Positions 8,967 to 18,476 of a stretch of DNA of 64,000 bases are shown here, piece after piece. A program made the translations under genes and the position numbers. Where the stretch lies: contig JACJZG010000016.1 of the NCBI GenBank assembly GCA_020635715.1, forward strand, positions 17,650 through 81,649, given 5' to 3'. Each line of letters opens with the position of its first letter. Position 1 is the stretch's first letter. The DNA is from Flavobacteriales bacterium (GTDB taxonomy: Bacteria; Bacteroidota; Bacteroidia; Flavobacteriales_F; PHOS-HE28). The notes below the pieces were generated by a model. The model saw only the letters and a program-made list of their open reading frames with translations. It did no database searches and was not told the origin of the DNA.

Positions 8967-10358
8967 ATGAACATGCGACGTTCCCTGCTTGCGCTGCTCA
9001 TCGGTGTCACGTCCCTCGCGGTTATGGCGCAGGACCCACGGCCACCACTCACCCGCATGTTGTTCGTGATGGACGCGAGCAACAGCATGAACGCCTTCTG
9101 GGGCAACCAGCCGAAGATCAACACGGCGCGGGAACTCCTGCTGCGCTCGCTGAAGGAGCTCGAAGGCCAGCCCGATCTGGAACTCGCGTTGCGCCTCTAC
9201 GGTCACCAAACGCCCATCGCGCCGGGGAAGCAGGATTGTGACGACACGCGACTCGAGGTACCCTTCAGTGCGAACAGCATGCCGGCGATACGCTCCACCC
9301 TACAGAGTGTTCGCTGTCTCGGTACCACACCGATAGCCCGTTCCCTGGAACGCGCCGCGAATGACTTCCCCCCGACCACGTTCAATGACACCCGCAGGAT
9401 CAGGAACATCATCATCCTCATCACCGATGGCATCGAGGCCTGCGATGAGGACCCCTGTGCGGTGAGCCGGGCACTGCAGGCCAAGGGGATCGTGCTGAAG
9501 CCCTTCGTGATCGGCGTGGGTCTGGACGAGAGCCAGAAGTACGCCCTGCAATGCGTGGGCAACTACTTCGATGCAAGCACGCCAGAGCTCTTCGAGCAGG
9601 TGCTGAAGGTGGTGGTGACACAGGCGCTCAACAGCACCACGGCACAGATCAGCCTGATGACGGCGGATGGCAAGCCCACCGAGACCGATGTGGCCGTGTC
9701 ACTCTACGATCAGCGTACCGGCAAACTCATCGACCACCTGATGCACACGATGAACGACCGCGGCGTGCCCGACACCCTGCGGATCGACCCCATCTACACC
9801 TACCAGGTGGTGGCCCATACCGTGCCGCCGAGCATCCGCAACGATGTGAAGGTGCGACCGGGTGTGCATACCGTGATCGCCGTGGACGCGGGTACGGGCC
9901 TGTTGAACATCCGCAGTGGCAGCGGTCCATCGGACGGCAACCTGGTGCAGGCCATCGTGCGCAGGAGCGGCGACACCGGCACTTTGATCGCCCAGGAGGT
10001 CGGCTCCACCCAGCGCCTGCGCACGGGTGTGTATGACCTGGAGGTGCTCACCCTACCACGGCTCCTGATCCCTGACGTGCATATCGACCAGGGCCGCACC
10101 ACCGAGATCGCCGTGCCACGTTCCGGTGTGCTGAACGTGCTGCCCTCCACACCAGGCCCGGCGGCCGTGTTCCAGAAACGCGATGGCCAGCTGGAGTGGG
10201 TGGCGGACATCGACCCGAACGCCTTGCGCGCGCAATTGCGCCTGCTGCCCGGCGAATACCAGGTGATCTACCGCAGCCGGGCCGCCCGCCGCACCGAACT
10301 CACCCAGCGCAAGGACATCACCATCGAGAGCGGCCGCTCGGCCACCATCAACTTCTGA
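8967..10358 (+). CDS. Secreted von Willebrand factor A (VWA) domain protein
   Basis: A 463-residue exported protein with signal peptide MNMRRSLLALLIGVTSLAVMAQ. A VWA domain follows from about residue 28 to 225. Its MIDAS motif is D-A-S-N-S within LFVMDASNSMNAF, followed by the downstream acidic metal-site segment ILITDGIEACDEDPC. The rest looks like beta-sandwich repeats. The frame also has an ATG at 8862 overlapping the transketolase stop, but that start would bury the signal peptide behind 35 residues, so 8967 is preferred. VWA domains bind metal and protein partners. Its place between the two transketolase genes suggests co-transcription, but no metabolic link is known. Confidence 0.8.
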   Translation: MNMRRSLLALLIGVTSLAVMAQDPRPPLTRMLFVMDASNSMNAFWGNQPKINTARELLLRSLKELEGQPDLELALRLYGHQTPIAPGKQDCDDTRLEVPFSANSMPAIRSTLQSVRCLGTTPIARSLERAANDFPPTTFNDTRRIRNIIILITDGIEACDEDPCAVSRALQAKGIVLKPFVIGVGLDESQKYALQCVGNYFDASTPELFEQVLKVVVTQALNSTTAQISLMTADGKPTETDVAVSLYDQRTGKLIDHLMHTMNDRGVPDTLRIDPIYTYQVVAHTVPPSIRNDVKVRPGVHTVIAVDAGTGLLNIRSGSGPSDGNLVQAIVRRSGDTGTLIAQEVGSTQRLRTGVYDLEVLTLPRLLIPDVHIDQGRTTEIAVPRSGVLNVLPSTPGPAAVFQKRDGQLEWVADIDPNALRAQLRLLPGEYQVIYRSRAARRTELTQRKDITIESGRSATINF

Positions 10359-10378
10359 ACCCACCGCCACCAACGACC

Positions 10379-11332
10379 ATGAGCACTTATCCTGTACTCG
10401 ACCAGAAGGACACCCGCAGCGGCTTCGGCGCAGGCCTGCTCGAACTCGGCAGGAAGAACCCACAGGTCGTCGCTCTCTGTGCCGACCTCACCGGCTCCTT
10501 GAAGATGGATGCGTTCGAGAAGGCCTTCCCGGAGCGCTTCTTCCAGGTCGGCATAGCCGAGGCGAACATGATGGGCGTGGCCGCCGGCCTCACCATCGGC
10601 GGCAAGATCCCCTTCACGGGCACTTTCGCCAATTTCAGTACTGGCCGCGTGTACGACCAGATTCGGCAGAGCATCGCCTACGCCGGCAAGAACGTGAAGA
10701 TCTGTGCCAGCCATGCCGGCCTCACCCTCGGCGAGGACGGTGCCACGCACCAGATCCTGGAGGACGTCGGCCTGATGCGCATGCTGCCCGGCATGACGGT
10801 GGTGGTGCCCGCCGATCACAACCAGACCCATCAGGCCACACTCGCCATCAGCGCGCACGAAGGCCCCTGCTATCTCCGCTTCGGCCGCCCCAAATGGCCG
10901 GTCTTCATCCCCAAGGACCTGCCCTTCGAGATCGGCAAGGCCCAGGTGCTCACCGAAGGCAACGACGTGACCTTGATCGCCTGTGGGCACCTGGTATGGC
11001 GGGCCTTGCAAGCAGCCGAGGAACTGGAAAAGGCAGGCATCAGCGCCGAAGTGATCAATCTGCATACGATCAAACCCTTGGATGAGGCCGCGGTCCTAGC
11101 TTCTGTAGCGAAGACCGGATGCGTAGTGACCTGCGAGGAGCACAACCGCTTGGGCGGCATGGGCGATGCTGTCGCCCAGGTGCTGTGCACCCACCGGCCC
11201 ACACCCCAGGAATACGTGGCCGTGAACGACAGTTTCGGCGAGAGCGGCACCCCGGACCAACTGCTGAAGAAGTACGGCCTCGACACCCCGGACATCGTGA
11301 AGGCTGCCAAGGCCGTGCTGGCCCGGAAGTGA
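10379..11332 (+). CDS. Transketolase, C-terminal subunit
   Basis: The second half of the split transketolase: the pyrimidine-binding (PYR) domain followed by the C-terminal transketolase domain, 317 residues. The PYR domain shows FQVGIAEANMMGVAAGL with the catalytic-type glutamate and TFANFSTGRVYDQIRQSIAY; the C-terminal domain includes VTLIACGHLVWRALQAAEEL and VTCEEHNRLGGMGDAVAQVL. The ATG at 10379 starts 20 nt after the VWA gene stop. It forms the enzyme with the subunit at 7984-8862. Family members such as 1-deoxyxylulose-5-phosphate synthase have a different, single-chain layout. Confidence 0.93.
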   Translation: MSTYPVLDQKDTRSGFGAGLLELGRKNPQVVALCADLTGSLKMDAFEKAFPERFFQVGIAEANMMGVAAGLTIGGKIPFTGTFANFSTGRVYDQIRQSIAYAGKNVKICASHAGLTLGEDGATHQILEDVGLMRMLPGMTVVVPADHNQTHQATLAISAHEGPCYLRFGRPKWPVFIPKDLPFEIGKAQVLTEGNDVTLIACGHLVWRALQAAEELEKAGISAEVINLHTIKPLDEAAVLASVAKTGCVVTCEEHNRLGGMGDAVAQVLCTHRPTPQEYVAVNDSFGESGTPDQLLKKYGLDTPDIVKAAKAVLARK

Positions 11333-11366
11333 ACGCTGCGGCCGCTCCGGCCGACCATCGCCTGGA

Positions 11367-11930
11367 ATGAGCGACCTCAGCGATAACGAACTGCTCGACC
11401 TCTTCCGCAAGGAGGAGAGCCGGAACTACGCCTTCAATCTGCTCGTACGCCAATACCAGCAGCGGCTCTACGCCTTCATCCGCCGCATGGTCACCGATCA
11501 CGACGAGGCGAAGGATGTGCTCCAGAACGTCTTCCTGAAGGCCTGGACCGGATTGGACGGCTTCCGCGCGGATGCCCAGTTGTACAGCTGGCTCTATCGC
11601 ATCGCGCACAACGAAAGCCTCAACCACCTGCGGAAGATGCGGCGTGGCCTCTTCGTGAGCGAGGAGAGCGTGATGGAGAAGCTCACCACCACCCTGGACA
11701 ACAGTGAACACTTCAGCGGTGATGCCATCCAGCGCAAGCTTCAGCAGGCCGTTATGCGCCTGCCGGACAAGCAGCGGGCCGTGTTCACCATGAAGTACTT
11801 CGAGGGAATGAAGTACGAGACGATGAGTGAGGTCACCGGCACGAGCGTGGGTGCCCTGAAGAGCAGCTACCACATCGCCGTGAAGAAGATCGAAGAATTC
11901 CTCACCACCGATCAAACCTCCGGCCATTGA
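11367..11930 (+). CDS. ECF-type RNA polymerase sigma factor
   Basis: A 187-residue sigma-70 family factor of extracytoplasmic-function size. Region 2 covers about residues 25-90 (YQQRLYAFIRRMVTDHDEA.DVLQNVFLKAW through YSWLYRIAHNESLNHLRK). Region 4 covers about 130-180 (LPDKQRAVFTMKYFEGMKYETMSEVTGTSVGALKS). It is followed by a small membrane protein and a periplasmic-type protein on the same strand, the usual arrangement of an ECF sigma / anti-sigma / effector cassette. It starts 34 nt after the transketolase stop, so it may be read through from that operon. Confidence 0.92.
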   Translation: MSDLSDNELLDLFRKEESRNYAFNLLVRQYQQRLYAFIRRMVTDHDEAKDVLQNVFLKAWTGLDGFRADAQLYSWLYRIAHNESLNHLRKMRRGLFVSEESVMEKLTTTLDNSEHFSGDAIQRKLQQAVMRLPDKQRAVFTMKYFEGMKYETMSEVTGTSVGALKSSYHIAVKKIEEFLTTDQTSGH

Positions 11931-11952
11931 ACCCGTCTAATCGACGAACACC

Positions 11953-12408
11953 ATGGAACTGAAGGACGAACCGAATGAACTGGGCGAAGCACCGATCCTC
12001 CGCAGCCTGCGCGGTACGGACCCTTTCGTGGTGCCCGAGAGCTTCTTCGACACCTTCCCACATGCCGTGCAACAACGTGCCCTGGCGACGGCCGCACCAC
12101 GGTCCGTGAGCCCTTGGCGCAGGATCCTGCGCCCGGCGCTGGCCATGGGCGCGGTGGCGCTCATCGCGATCATCGGACTGCGATGGCCGGCAAGCGCCCC
12201 CTTGGAAGAACCTGCGCCGCTCGCCGTTCAGGATTGGACGCCGGAGGATCTCGTGCGGTCCGGTGTGGATATCCGCTCCGTCCAGACCCTGCTGGGTCCC
12301 GAGGAAAGCCTGATGGACGTGATCGAGCTGCCCGATGACGATCACGCGGTGATCGCCTACCTCGAGAACGAAGACCTTCCCCTTGACCTCCTGATCGAAG
12401 AACTATGA
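11953..12408 (+). CDS. Membrane-anchored anti-sigma-factor-like protein
   Basis: A 151-residue protein with an N-terminal cytoplasmic part (about 1-55), one membrane segment (about 60-77, LAMGAVALIAIIGLRW) and an acidic extracytoplasmic tail rich in Asp/Glu. Placed 22 nt after the ECF sigma gene and overlapping the next gene by 4 nt, it has the size, topology and position of an anti-sigma factor. There is no zinc-binding ZAS motif, so the family assignment is by context. It could also be an unrelated membrane protein of the sigma regulon. Confidence 0.6.
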   Translation: MELKDEPNELGEAPILRSLRGTDPFVVPESFFDTFPHAVQQRALATAAPRSVSPWRRILRPALAMGAVALIAIIGLRWPASAPLEEPAPLAVQDWTPEDLVRSGVDIRSVQTLLGPEESLMDVIELPDDDHAVIAYLENEDLPLDLLIEEL

Positions 12409-12899
12409 GAACCCTGATCACTCGGCTGCTCCCGGCCCTGGTCCTCGTGCTGGTGTGGACCACCACCTACGCTCAACCGGAAGGACCGCCTTCACCCGAA
12501 CGGCTGCGCGAGATCAAGGCCCAGAAGAGCGCCTTCATCACCGCACGCCTGGAACTGACGCCCGAGGAGGCCCAGCAGTTCTGGCCCATCTACAACGAGT
12601 TCGACGACAAGCAGGACGCCCTGCGCAAGGAAATGCGTGAACTCTTCAAGGAGCCGGGTCGCGAGGCGGACCTGAGCGAAGCGGAAGCTGCGGCGCTGCT
12701 GGAGAAAGGCCTTCAGCACCGCCAGAAGGAGATCGACCTGGAGAAGAGCTACCTCGAGCGGTTCAAGAAGAGCATCGGTGCTGTGAAGACCCTTCGGCTG
12801 CGCCAGGCGGAGCACGACTTCAACCGCGAAGTACTGCGGAAGTTCCGCGACCGCATGGAGGACCGCCGCGGGGATGATGGCCCTCCCCGCCGCCACTGA
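12405..12899 (+). CDS. Spy/CpxP-like periplasmic stress protein
   Basis: A 164-residue exported protein with signal peptide MRTLITRLLPALVLVLVW...YAQ. The mature protein is almost wholly charged alpha-helix, with LELTPEEAQQFWPIYNEFDDKQDALRKEM reading like the LTxxQ-type helices of Spy/CpxP/CnrX proteins. The family members are periplasmic chaperones or sensors controlling envelope-stress regulators. Its ATG overlaps the TGA of the anti-sigma-like gene (ATGA, 12405-12408), so the two are coupled. It is a plausible third member of the sigma/anti-sigma circuit, as sensor or as chaperone output. Confidence 0.65.
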   Translation: MRTLITRLLPALVLVLVWTTTYAQPEGPPSPERLREIKAQKSAFITARLELTPEEAQQFWPIYNEFDDKQDALRKEMRELFKEPGREADLSEAEAAALLEKGLQHRQKEIDLEKSYLERFKKSIGAVKTLRLRQAEHDFNREVLRKFRDRMEDRRGDDGPPRRH

Positions 12900-12910
12900 T
12901 CGCGCTTCGC

Positions 12911-12918
12911 CACCTTTG
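12911..12918 (+). promoter_or_regulatory. -7 promoter box (CACCTTTG) of the aminotransferase gene
   Basis: CACCTTTG differs from TAnnTTTG by one base and ends 8 nt before the ATG at 12927, implying a nearly leaderless transcript. Confidence 0.35.
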
Positions 12919-12926
12919 CGTCCCTG

Positions 12927-14117
12927 ATGGACGCGTTGCACACCGCCTTTCAACAACACCTCGCGCAGACCAGCCCGTTCCCCCTCGCGTTGGACGTGGT
13001 GGGTGCCGAAGGCTGCCACATCCACACCCGCGATGGACGCCGCTACCTGGACCTGGTGGCCGGCTTGGCGGTGAACAACACCGGCCACCGCCATCCGCGC
13101 GTGGTGCAGGCCATCAAGGACCAGGTGGACCGCTACCTGCACGTGATCCCCTACGGAGAGTTCATCCAGGAACCACAGGTCCGTTTCGCCGAGCGCCTCG
13201 TGCAGGAGTTGCCAGCGGGCCTGGACCAGGTGTACTTCGTGAACAGTGGGACGGAGGCCAACGAGGCCGCGCTGAAACTGGCCAAACGGGTCACGGGGCG
13301 CACCGGGCTCGTGGCCTGCCACCGCAGTTACCATGGCAGTACGCATGGCTCGCTCAGCATCACCGGCAACGAGGCGAAGAAGTACCGCAACCGCCCGCTC
13401 CTGCCCGATGTGCACTTCATCCCCTTCAACGATCCTTTCGGGCTTACCCGCATCGACCGGCACACCGCCGCCGTGGTGGTGGAGCCGATACAAGGCGATG
13501 CGGGGATCCGGATCCCCGACCTCGCCTGGCTGCAGGCACTGCGCGCCCGCTGCACGCAGATGGGCGCCTTGCTGGTGTTCGATGAAGTGCAGACGGGCAT
13601 GGGCCGCACCGGAAAGCTGTTCGCCTTTGCGCATTCCGGTGTAGTGCCGGACATCCTGGTGCTGGGCAAGGCGCTCGGTGGTGGGTTGCCGATCGGGGCC
13701 TTCGTGGCAAGCCGGGAGAACATGCACCAGCTGACCCATGACCCCGTGTTGGGCCACATCACCACCTTCGGTGGGCATCCGCTGCCATGCGTGGCCGGTC
13801 TGGCTGCGCTGGAGGTCACCCTGGACGAAGGGCTTGCGGAGAACGCCGCCCGCATGGGCGATCTGTTCAAGCGTTCCTTGGATCATCCGCGGATCAAGGA
13901 AGTTCGTGGTCAGGGGCTTATGATCGCCGTGGAGCTGGGCGACGCCGAGCTGGTGCAGCACGTGGTGAAGGACCTCCTGGCCCATGGCGTTCTGGGCTTC
14001 TGGTTCCTCTCCTGCCCCACCGCCTTCCGCGTAGCCCCCCCGCTCACCATCTCCTCCGACCTGGTGGACCAGGCGACCACGGCTATCCATGCCGCGCTGG
14101 ATCGTGCGCCCAGCTGA
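12927..14117 (+). CDS. Class III PLP-dependent aminotransferase
   Basis: A 396-residue fold-type I, class III aminotransferase of the acetylornithine/ornithine/4-aminobutyrate group, cytoplasmic. Motifs in order: the substrate-entry segment DLVAGLAVNNTGHRHPRVV, the phosphate-binding NSGTEANEAALKLAK, the cofactor-stacking YHGSTHGSLSITG, VVVEPIQGDAGIRIP, the PLP-ring Asp in LVFDEVQTGMGRTGKLFAF, and the Schiff-base lysine in LVLGKALGGGLPIGAF. The C-terminal RVAPPLTIS is also typical. Full length. The neighbours give no pathway clue, so the substrate cannot be fixed. Confidence 0.88.
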   Translation: MDALHTAFQQHLAQTSPFPLALDVVGAEGCHIHTRDGRRYLDLVAGLAVNNTGHRHPRVVQAIKDQVDRYLHVIPYGEFIQEPQVRFAERLVQELPAGLDQVYFVNSGTEANEAALKLAKRVTGRTGLVACHRSYHGSTHGSLSITGNEAKKYRNRPLLPDVHFIPFNDPFGLTRIDRHTAAVVVEPIQGDAGIRIPDLAWLQALRARCTQMGALLVFDEVQTGMGRTGKLFAFAHSGVVPDILVLGKALGGGLPIGAFVASRENMHQLTHDPVLGHITTFGGHPLPCVAGLAALEVTLDEGLAENAARMGDLFKRSLDHPRIKEVRGQGLMIAVELGDAELVQHVVKDLLAHGVLGFWFLSCPTAFRVAPPLTISSDLVDQATTAIHAALDRAPS

Positions 14118-14209
14118 TCGGGACCGACCGTTCCCGGACTGAACGCGTCCGCTCGTCAGGGCAAATGCCCCAGACCACCGGCCGGCCTTGAAGGATCCCT
14201 CTCGATCCG

Positions 14210-14217
14210 TACTTTAG
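14210..14217 (+). promoter_or_regulatory. -7 promoter-like box (TACTTTAG) of the M43 protease
   Basis: TACTTTAG matches TAnnTTTG except for the penultimate base and lies 42 nt upstream of the chosen ATG. Confidence 0.3.
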
Positions 14218-14259
14218 GCCCGCTTAGCAGAACCGAAACCCCTCGCTTACGTGAACCCT

Positions 14260-17200
14260 ATGAAACACGGCTTACTCGGACTTGCCGCCTTTACCCTTTC
14301 GCTGGTGGCCGGCGCCCAGCACTATCAGTGTGGCTCGGACCTGATGCGCGCCAGACGCATCGCGGAGGACCCCACCTACCTCGAAAGGGAGGCTGAGTTG
14401 GAACAGGACATTCGGGCCTTGATGCGCAATAGCGCGCAACAAGGGCGTGACCGTGATGTGATCTACACCATCCCGATCGTCTTCCACATCATCCACCTGG
14501 GTGGTTCGGAGAACATCACCAACGAGCAGATCCTCAACCAGGTGGATCTGTTGAATGAGGACTACCGCGCGCTCAATGCGGATATCTCCTCCGTTCACCC
14601 GGCATTCACCGGTCTGGTCGGGGATGCCATGATCCAATTCGCCCTGCCCACCAAGGATCCGCAAGGCGGGTGCACGAACGGGATCGACCGCATCCGCACG
14701 CCCGAGACCTTGCGGGGCTCTGACAAGGCGAAGATGAACCCCTGGCCTCGTGATAAATACCTGAACGTATGGGTCATCAAGGACATGGAGGATCCCGGGG
14801 TGGCCGGCTATGCCTATTACCCGAGCGCCTTCGACAATCCGGTCACTCGGATCGCCGACGGTGTGATCATCGAGAACGCATACATCGGCCAGATCGGCAC
14901 CGGATCTCCGTTCCGATCCACCGCGCTCACGCACGAGGTCGGGCACTACCTCAACCTTCCGCACGTGTGGGGGAACAATAACGGCGTTGAACCCGGAGCT
15001 GAACAGGCCCCGGAGGGTCACATGGTGCCCGACTGCGGTGATGACGGCGTCGAGGATACTCCCCCCACCCGTGGTTGGGACATTTGCCCCGAGTACGATG
15101 ATCCCGTGTTCGGATGGGCCAACTGCCCGTTGACGAAGCTCCACCTGGATTCCGTGATCTATCCCTATCGTTTCGACGATGTGAACAACATGAGCGGCAC
15201 AACGGACCCCACGGTGCTCACCCAACCGTCGGATTCGATCTTCGGCGAGCCACGGCAGCGCGCGGATCTCTCACCGTTCATGGCCATCGGTGTCGGTTCC
15301 AATTCCGAGCTGGACAGTGTGTTCGCATTCAGCGGTTGGGAGCAGTTCCCGATTAATGGAGAAACCATGTATGGCGCGCTGCCCGGTGAGCAGGACCTTG
15401 ACAGGTACTACGAATTCACCGTTACACCGCGCGTTTCCGACCTCCTCACCATCGACTCCATCGGCTTCAAGGTCTCGCGGAACGCCCATGGCATCCGCAC
15501 CTTCGCGGTGCGCTCCAGCCAGAACAACTTCGCGAGCAATATCAACCTCTATGCGGCGCCGAACTCCGGTATCTCGATCCAGTCCAATACCATCGGCTTC
15601 ATCGTGGATGACCTGCCATTGGCCGGTGCCACCGTGTTCGCCGATCCTGCCGGCAATGCCCTGAACTTCACGGATGGTCCCGTGACCTTCCGGATCTACG
15701 CCTGGAACTCGGAGACCAGCACCGGCTCCATCCGCGTCTGCAGCAATGCCGCTCCGGTGGACCTCTTCGATCGTCTGGGTGGATCGCCCCAACCGGGCGG
15801 CACCTGGTCCGGTCCCAGCCCGATGGATGGATCCTTCGACCCGACCACCATGGATGCCGGCACCTACACGTACACCCTGGCCGCGAATGGAGATTGCGCC
15901 GAATACAGCACCACGATCGATGTACAGGTTCTGCCCGCTCCGGATGCACCGGTCATCTCGGGTCCGGACTCCTTCTGCAACGGGGCGTCCGTGACGCTCA
16001 GCAGTGATGCGACCAGCGGCATCCGTTGGAGCACGGGAGCCACCTCCGCCTCCATTTCCGTTACGGTCGGCGGCACCTATACGGTGACAAGGACCGCGGA
16101 TGATTGCAGCGCGACGAGTGAACCCTTCACCCTGACCGCTTTTGACCCCGTGGATGCGGGTTCCGATGGCGCGCTGACCCTGTGCGAGGGTTCCGGACCT
16201 GTTGACCTCTTCCAAAGCATCGTTGGTGCGCCGCAGGCCGGTGGTGTCTGGATGGGCCCGAGCGAGGTCATCGATGGCCTATACGACCCCATGACCATGG
16301 AGCCCGGTGTTTATGAATACAGCTTGTTGGAGAACGGTGCCTGTGCCGCCGATACGGCCCGTATCACGGTCTCGGAAACGACAGCTGCCAACGCCGGCAC
16401 CAATGGCACGCTCTCGATCTGTAACAACAAGTCGGCCGATCTCTTCGACCGCCTGGGTGGTGCCCCCCAGCCGGGTGGAAGTTGGACCGCGCCGGATAGC
16501 TCCCCGATCAGCGGGACCTACGATGCCACGACCATGGCTCCAGGCGTGTACACCTACACGGTGGATCCCGGTAACGGGTGTGGTTCCAGTACCGCCACCG
16601 TCACGGTAACGGAACTGGCCGCACCTCCCACACCGACCATCTCCGGTGGCACTTCGTTCTGCGAAGGGGGAAGCCTGCTCCTCACCAGCAGCAGCAGCAA
16701 TAACAACACCTGGTCCCCAGGCACCGCCACCACTCCGGGTAACACCATCTCCGCTCCTGGCACTTACACCGTGAGCGTGCGCAACACCACCACCCAGTGC
16801 ATCAGCGTTTCTGCTCCGCATGTGGTCACCATGGTGCCTGCGGCGAACGCAGGGGTGAGCGGCGAGGTCATCGTGTGCCCGACATCCGCCGGCGTTGAGC
16901 TCTTCCAGGTCCTCAAGGGTAGCCCGGCAGAAGGAGGAAGCTGGACGGGCCCCAGCGAGGTCATCGACGGCCTCTACCAACCAGCGAGCATGATGCCGGG
17001 TGCCTATGCGTACGTGGTGGCTGGCAACTCTCCTTGTGTCAATGACACCTCGTACGTGCTTGTCATCAACTCCGATGAACTCACCGCTCCGGCCGGCTAC
17101 TTCGGTGTGGATGATGTGACCATCTTCGGTACCAGCGGCCTGGTGGAGAACGTGGAGAACTATATGGAATACTCCTACTGCTCCAAGATGTTCACCGGCA

Positions 17201-18456
17201 AGCAGGTCGAACGGATGCGCTTCGCAGCAGAAAGCAATACGGGTGAACGGAACAACCTGTGGACCGATGACAACCTGCGGGTGACCGGGGTGGCTGAAGG
17301 TCATCGCGCCCTCTGCGCCCCCATCGCCGACTTCTACGTGCGTACCGTTGAACTGAACTCCTCCACGGAAACCCAGGATGTCCCGTTCATTCCGGCCATG
17401 TGCACGGGTGCCCCGGTGCAATTCGTGGACAACTCGGTCGGTGGTCTTCCCACCTCCTGGAGCTGGACCTTCCCGGGCGGCAACCCGGCCACTTCCACCG
17501 AACGCAACCCGGTGGTCACCTTCGACACCCCCGGCTTCAAGTTGGTCTCGTTGACCGCCTCCAATGAGAACGGCAGCAATACCAAGACGGACGAGTTCGC
17601 CTTCCTGATCGGTGGCTCACCCAACGACGTCCAAGGCATCTACTTCGAAGGTTTCGAGAACGGCAACAGCATCTTCCCGTGGAACGAACTGAACTACGCC
17701 TACAACAACACGTCGTGGCGCCGGACCACCACAGCTGGCCTCAACAGCAATGCCTGTGTGATGCTCAACAGCGGCGAGCGGAACCTGCTCGACATCATCG
17801 ACCCGGCGAACGGTGCGGACTACGATGACCTGTACTCCCCAAGCTTCGACCTGAGCGGTCTCAGCCAGGCCGCCCTCACCTTCAACTGGGCTTATGCCAC
17901 CACGACGAACGATATCTCCCTGGTGACCGAGGAACTCACCGTGTGGATCAGCACCGACTGCGGAGAGAACTGGGCCCTGCTGCCCAATGGGAACTTGAAC
18001 ACCGGAACGCTCATCAACAACGGTAACAACCCACAGCTCCCCCCGCCCACGTGGACCGAACGCTCCTGCACCATCAGTGCGGCCCGCCGTGTTCCCAATG
18101 TGCGCTTCCGCTTCCGCTTCAAGAGCAGCGAGTTCTCCGGCAACCTGTACATCGACAACATCCAGATCGTGGGTGCAGTGGGCATCGAGGACCTCAGCGC
18201 GGAGAACTTCATGAGCCTCTACCCCAATCCGACGAACGACCAGTTCACCCTGGGTGTTCACGGCATGGACAAGTACGCGACCACCATCAGCATCACCGAC
18301 CTGCGCGGCGCTGTGGTGTACCAGAACATCCTGAGCCCGACGAACCTGTCCATGGAGTTCAGTGCTGCCGAACTGGGTCTCGCCAACGGCATGTACATGA
18401 TCAACGCCTCCAATGAGGCGGGCCGTCATACCCAGAAGCTCATGGTGGGCCGTTGA
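14260..18456 (+). CDS. T9SS-secreted M43 zinc metalloprotease with inserted Ig-like repeats
   Basis: A 1398-residue secreted protease of the M43 (cytophagalysin/pappalysin) family. The ATG at 14260 opens a signal peptide (MKHGLLGLAAFTLSLVAGAQ); a GTG three codons earlier is in frame. The zinc motif HEVGHYLNLPH is at residues 225-235 and the DTPPTRGW motif at 266-273. The Met-turn block VENVENYMEYSYC comes only at 962-974 (M969). In ordinary family members these lie a few dozen residues apart. The inserted ~690 residues hold a beta domain and four related modules (near residues 494, 641, 720 and 872) of the form VDLFxxLxGxPQxGGxW..G.YDPxTMxPGxYxY, alternating with other Ig-like units. After the Met-turn come a PKD domain (about 1030-1120), a jelly-roll/MAM-like domain (about 1125-1310) and a T9SS type A sorting domain (SLYPNPTNDQF..., last ~80 residues). 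Confidence 0.9.
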   Translation: MKHGLLGLAAFTLSLVAGAQHYQCGSDLMRARRIAEDPTYLEREAELEQDIRALMRNSAQQGRDRDVIYTIPIVFHIIHLGGSENITNEQILNQVDLLNEDYRALNADISSVHPAFTGLVGDAMIQFALPTKDPQGGCTNGIDRIRTPETLRGSDKAKMNPWPRDKYLNVWVIKDMEDPGVAGYAYYPSAFDNPVTRIADGVIIENAYIGQIGTGSPFRSTALTHEVGHYLNLPHVWGNNNGVEPGAEQAPEGHMVPDCGDDGVEDTPPTRGWDICPEYDDPVFGWANCPLTKLHLDSVIYPYRFDDVNNMSGTTDPTVLTQPSDSIFGEPRQRADLSPFMAIGVGSNSELDSVFAFSGWEQFPINGETMYGALPGEQDLDRYYEFTVTPRVSDLLTIDSIGFKVSRNAHGIRTFAVRSSQNNFASNINLYAAPNSGISIQSNTIGFIVDDLPLAGATVFADPAGNALNFTDGPVTFRIYAWNSETSTGSIRVCSNAAPVDLFDRLGGSPQPGGTWSGPSPMDGSFDPTTMDAGTYTYTLAANGDCAEYSTTIDVQVLPAPDAPVISGPDSFCNGASVTLSSDATSGIRWSTGATSASISVTVGGTYTVTRTADDCSATSEPFTLTAFDPVDAGSDGALTLCEGSGPVDLFQSIVGAPQAGGVWMGPSEVIDGLYDPMTMEPGVYEYSLLENGACAADTARITVSETTAANAGTNGTLSICNNKSADLFDRLGGAPQPGGSWTAPDSSPISGTYDATTMAPGVYTYTVDPGNGCGSSTATVTVTELAAPPTPTISGGTSFCEGGSLLLTSSSSNNNTWSPGTATTPGNTISAPGTYTVSVRNTTTQCISVSAPHVVTMVPAANAGVSGEVIVCPTSAGVELFQVLKGSPAEGGSWTGPSEVIDGLYQPASMMPGAYAYVVAGNSPCVNDTSYVLVINSDELTAPAGYFGVDDVTIFGTSGLVENVENYMEYSYCSKMFTGKQVERMRFAAESNTGERNNLWTDDNLRVTGVAEGHRALCAPIADFYVRTVELNSSTETQDVPFIPAMCTGAPVQFVDNSVGGLPTSWSWTFPGGNPATSTERNPVVTFDTPGFKLVSLTASNENGSNTKTDEFAFLIGGSPNDVQGIYFEGFENGNSIFPWNELNYAYNNTSWRRTTTAGLNSNACVMLNSGERNLLDIIDPANGADYDDLYSPSFDLSGLSQAALTFNWAYATTTNDISLVTEELTVWISTDCGENWALLPNGNLNTGTLINNGNNPQLPPPTWTERSCTISAARRVPNVRFRFRFKSSEFSGNLYIDNIQIVGAVGIEDLSAENFMSLYPNPTNDQFTLGVHGMDKYATTISITDLRGAVVYQNILSPTNLSMEFSAAELGLANGMYMINASNEAGRHTQKLMVGR

Positions 18457-18476
18457 GCGGCGTCCATCCTTCCTTC

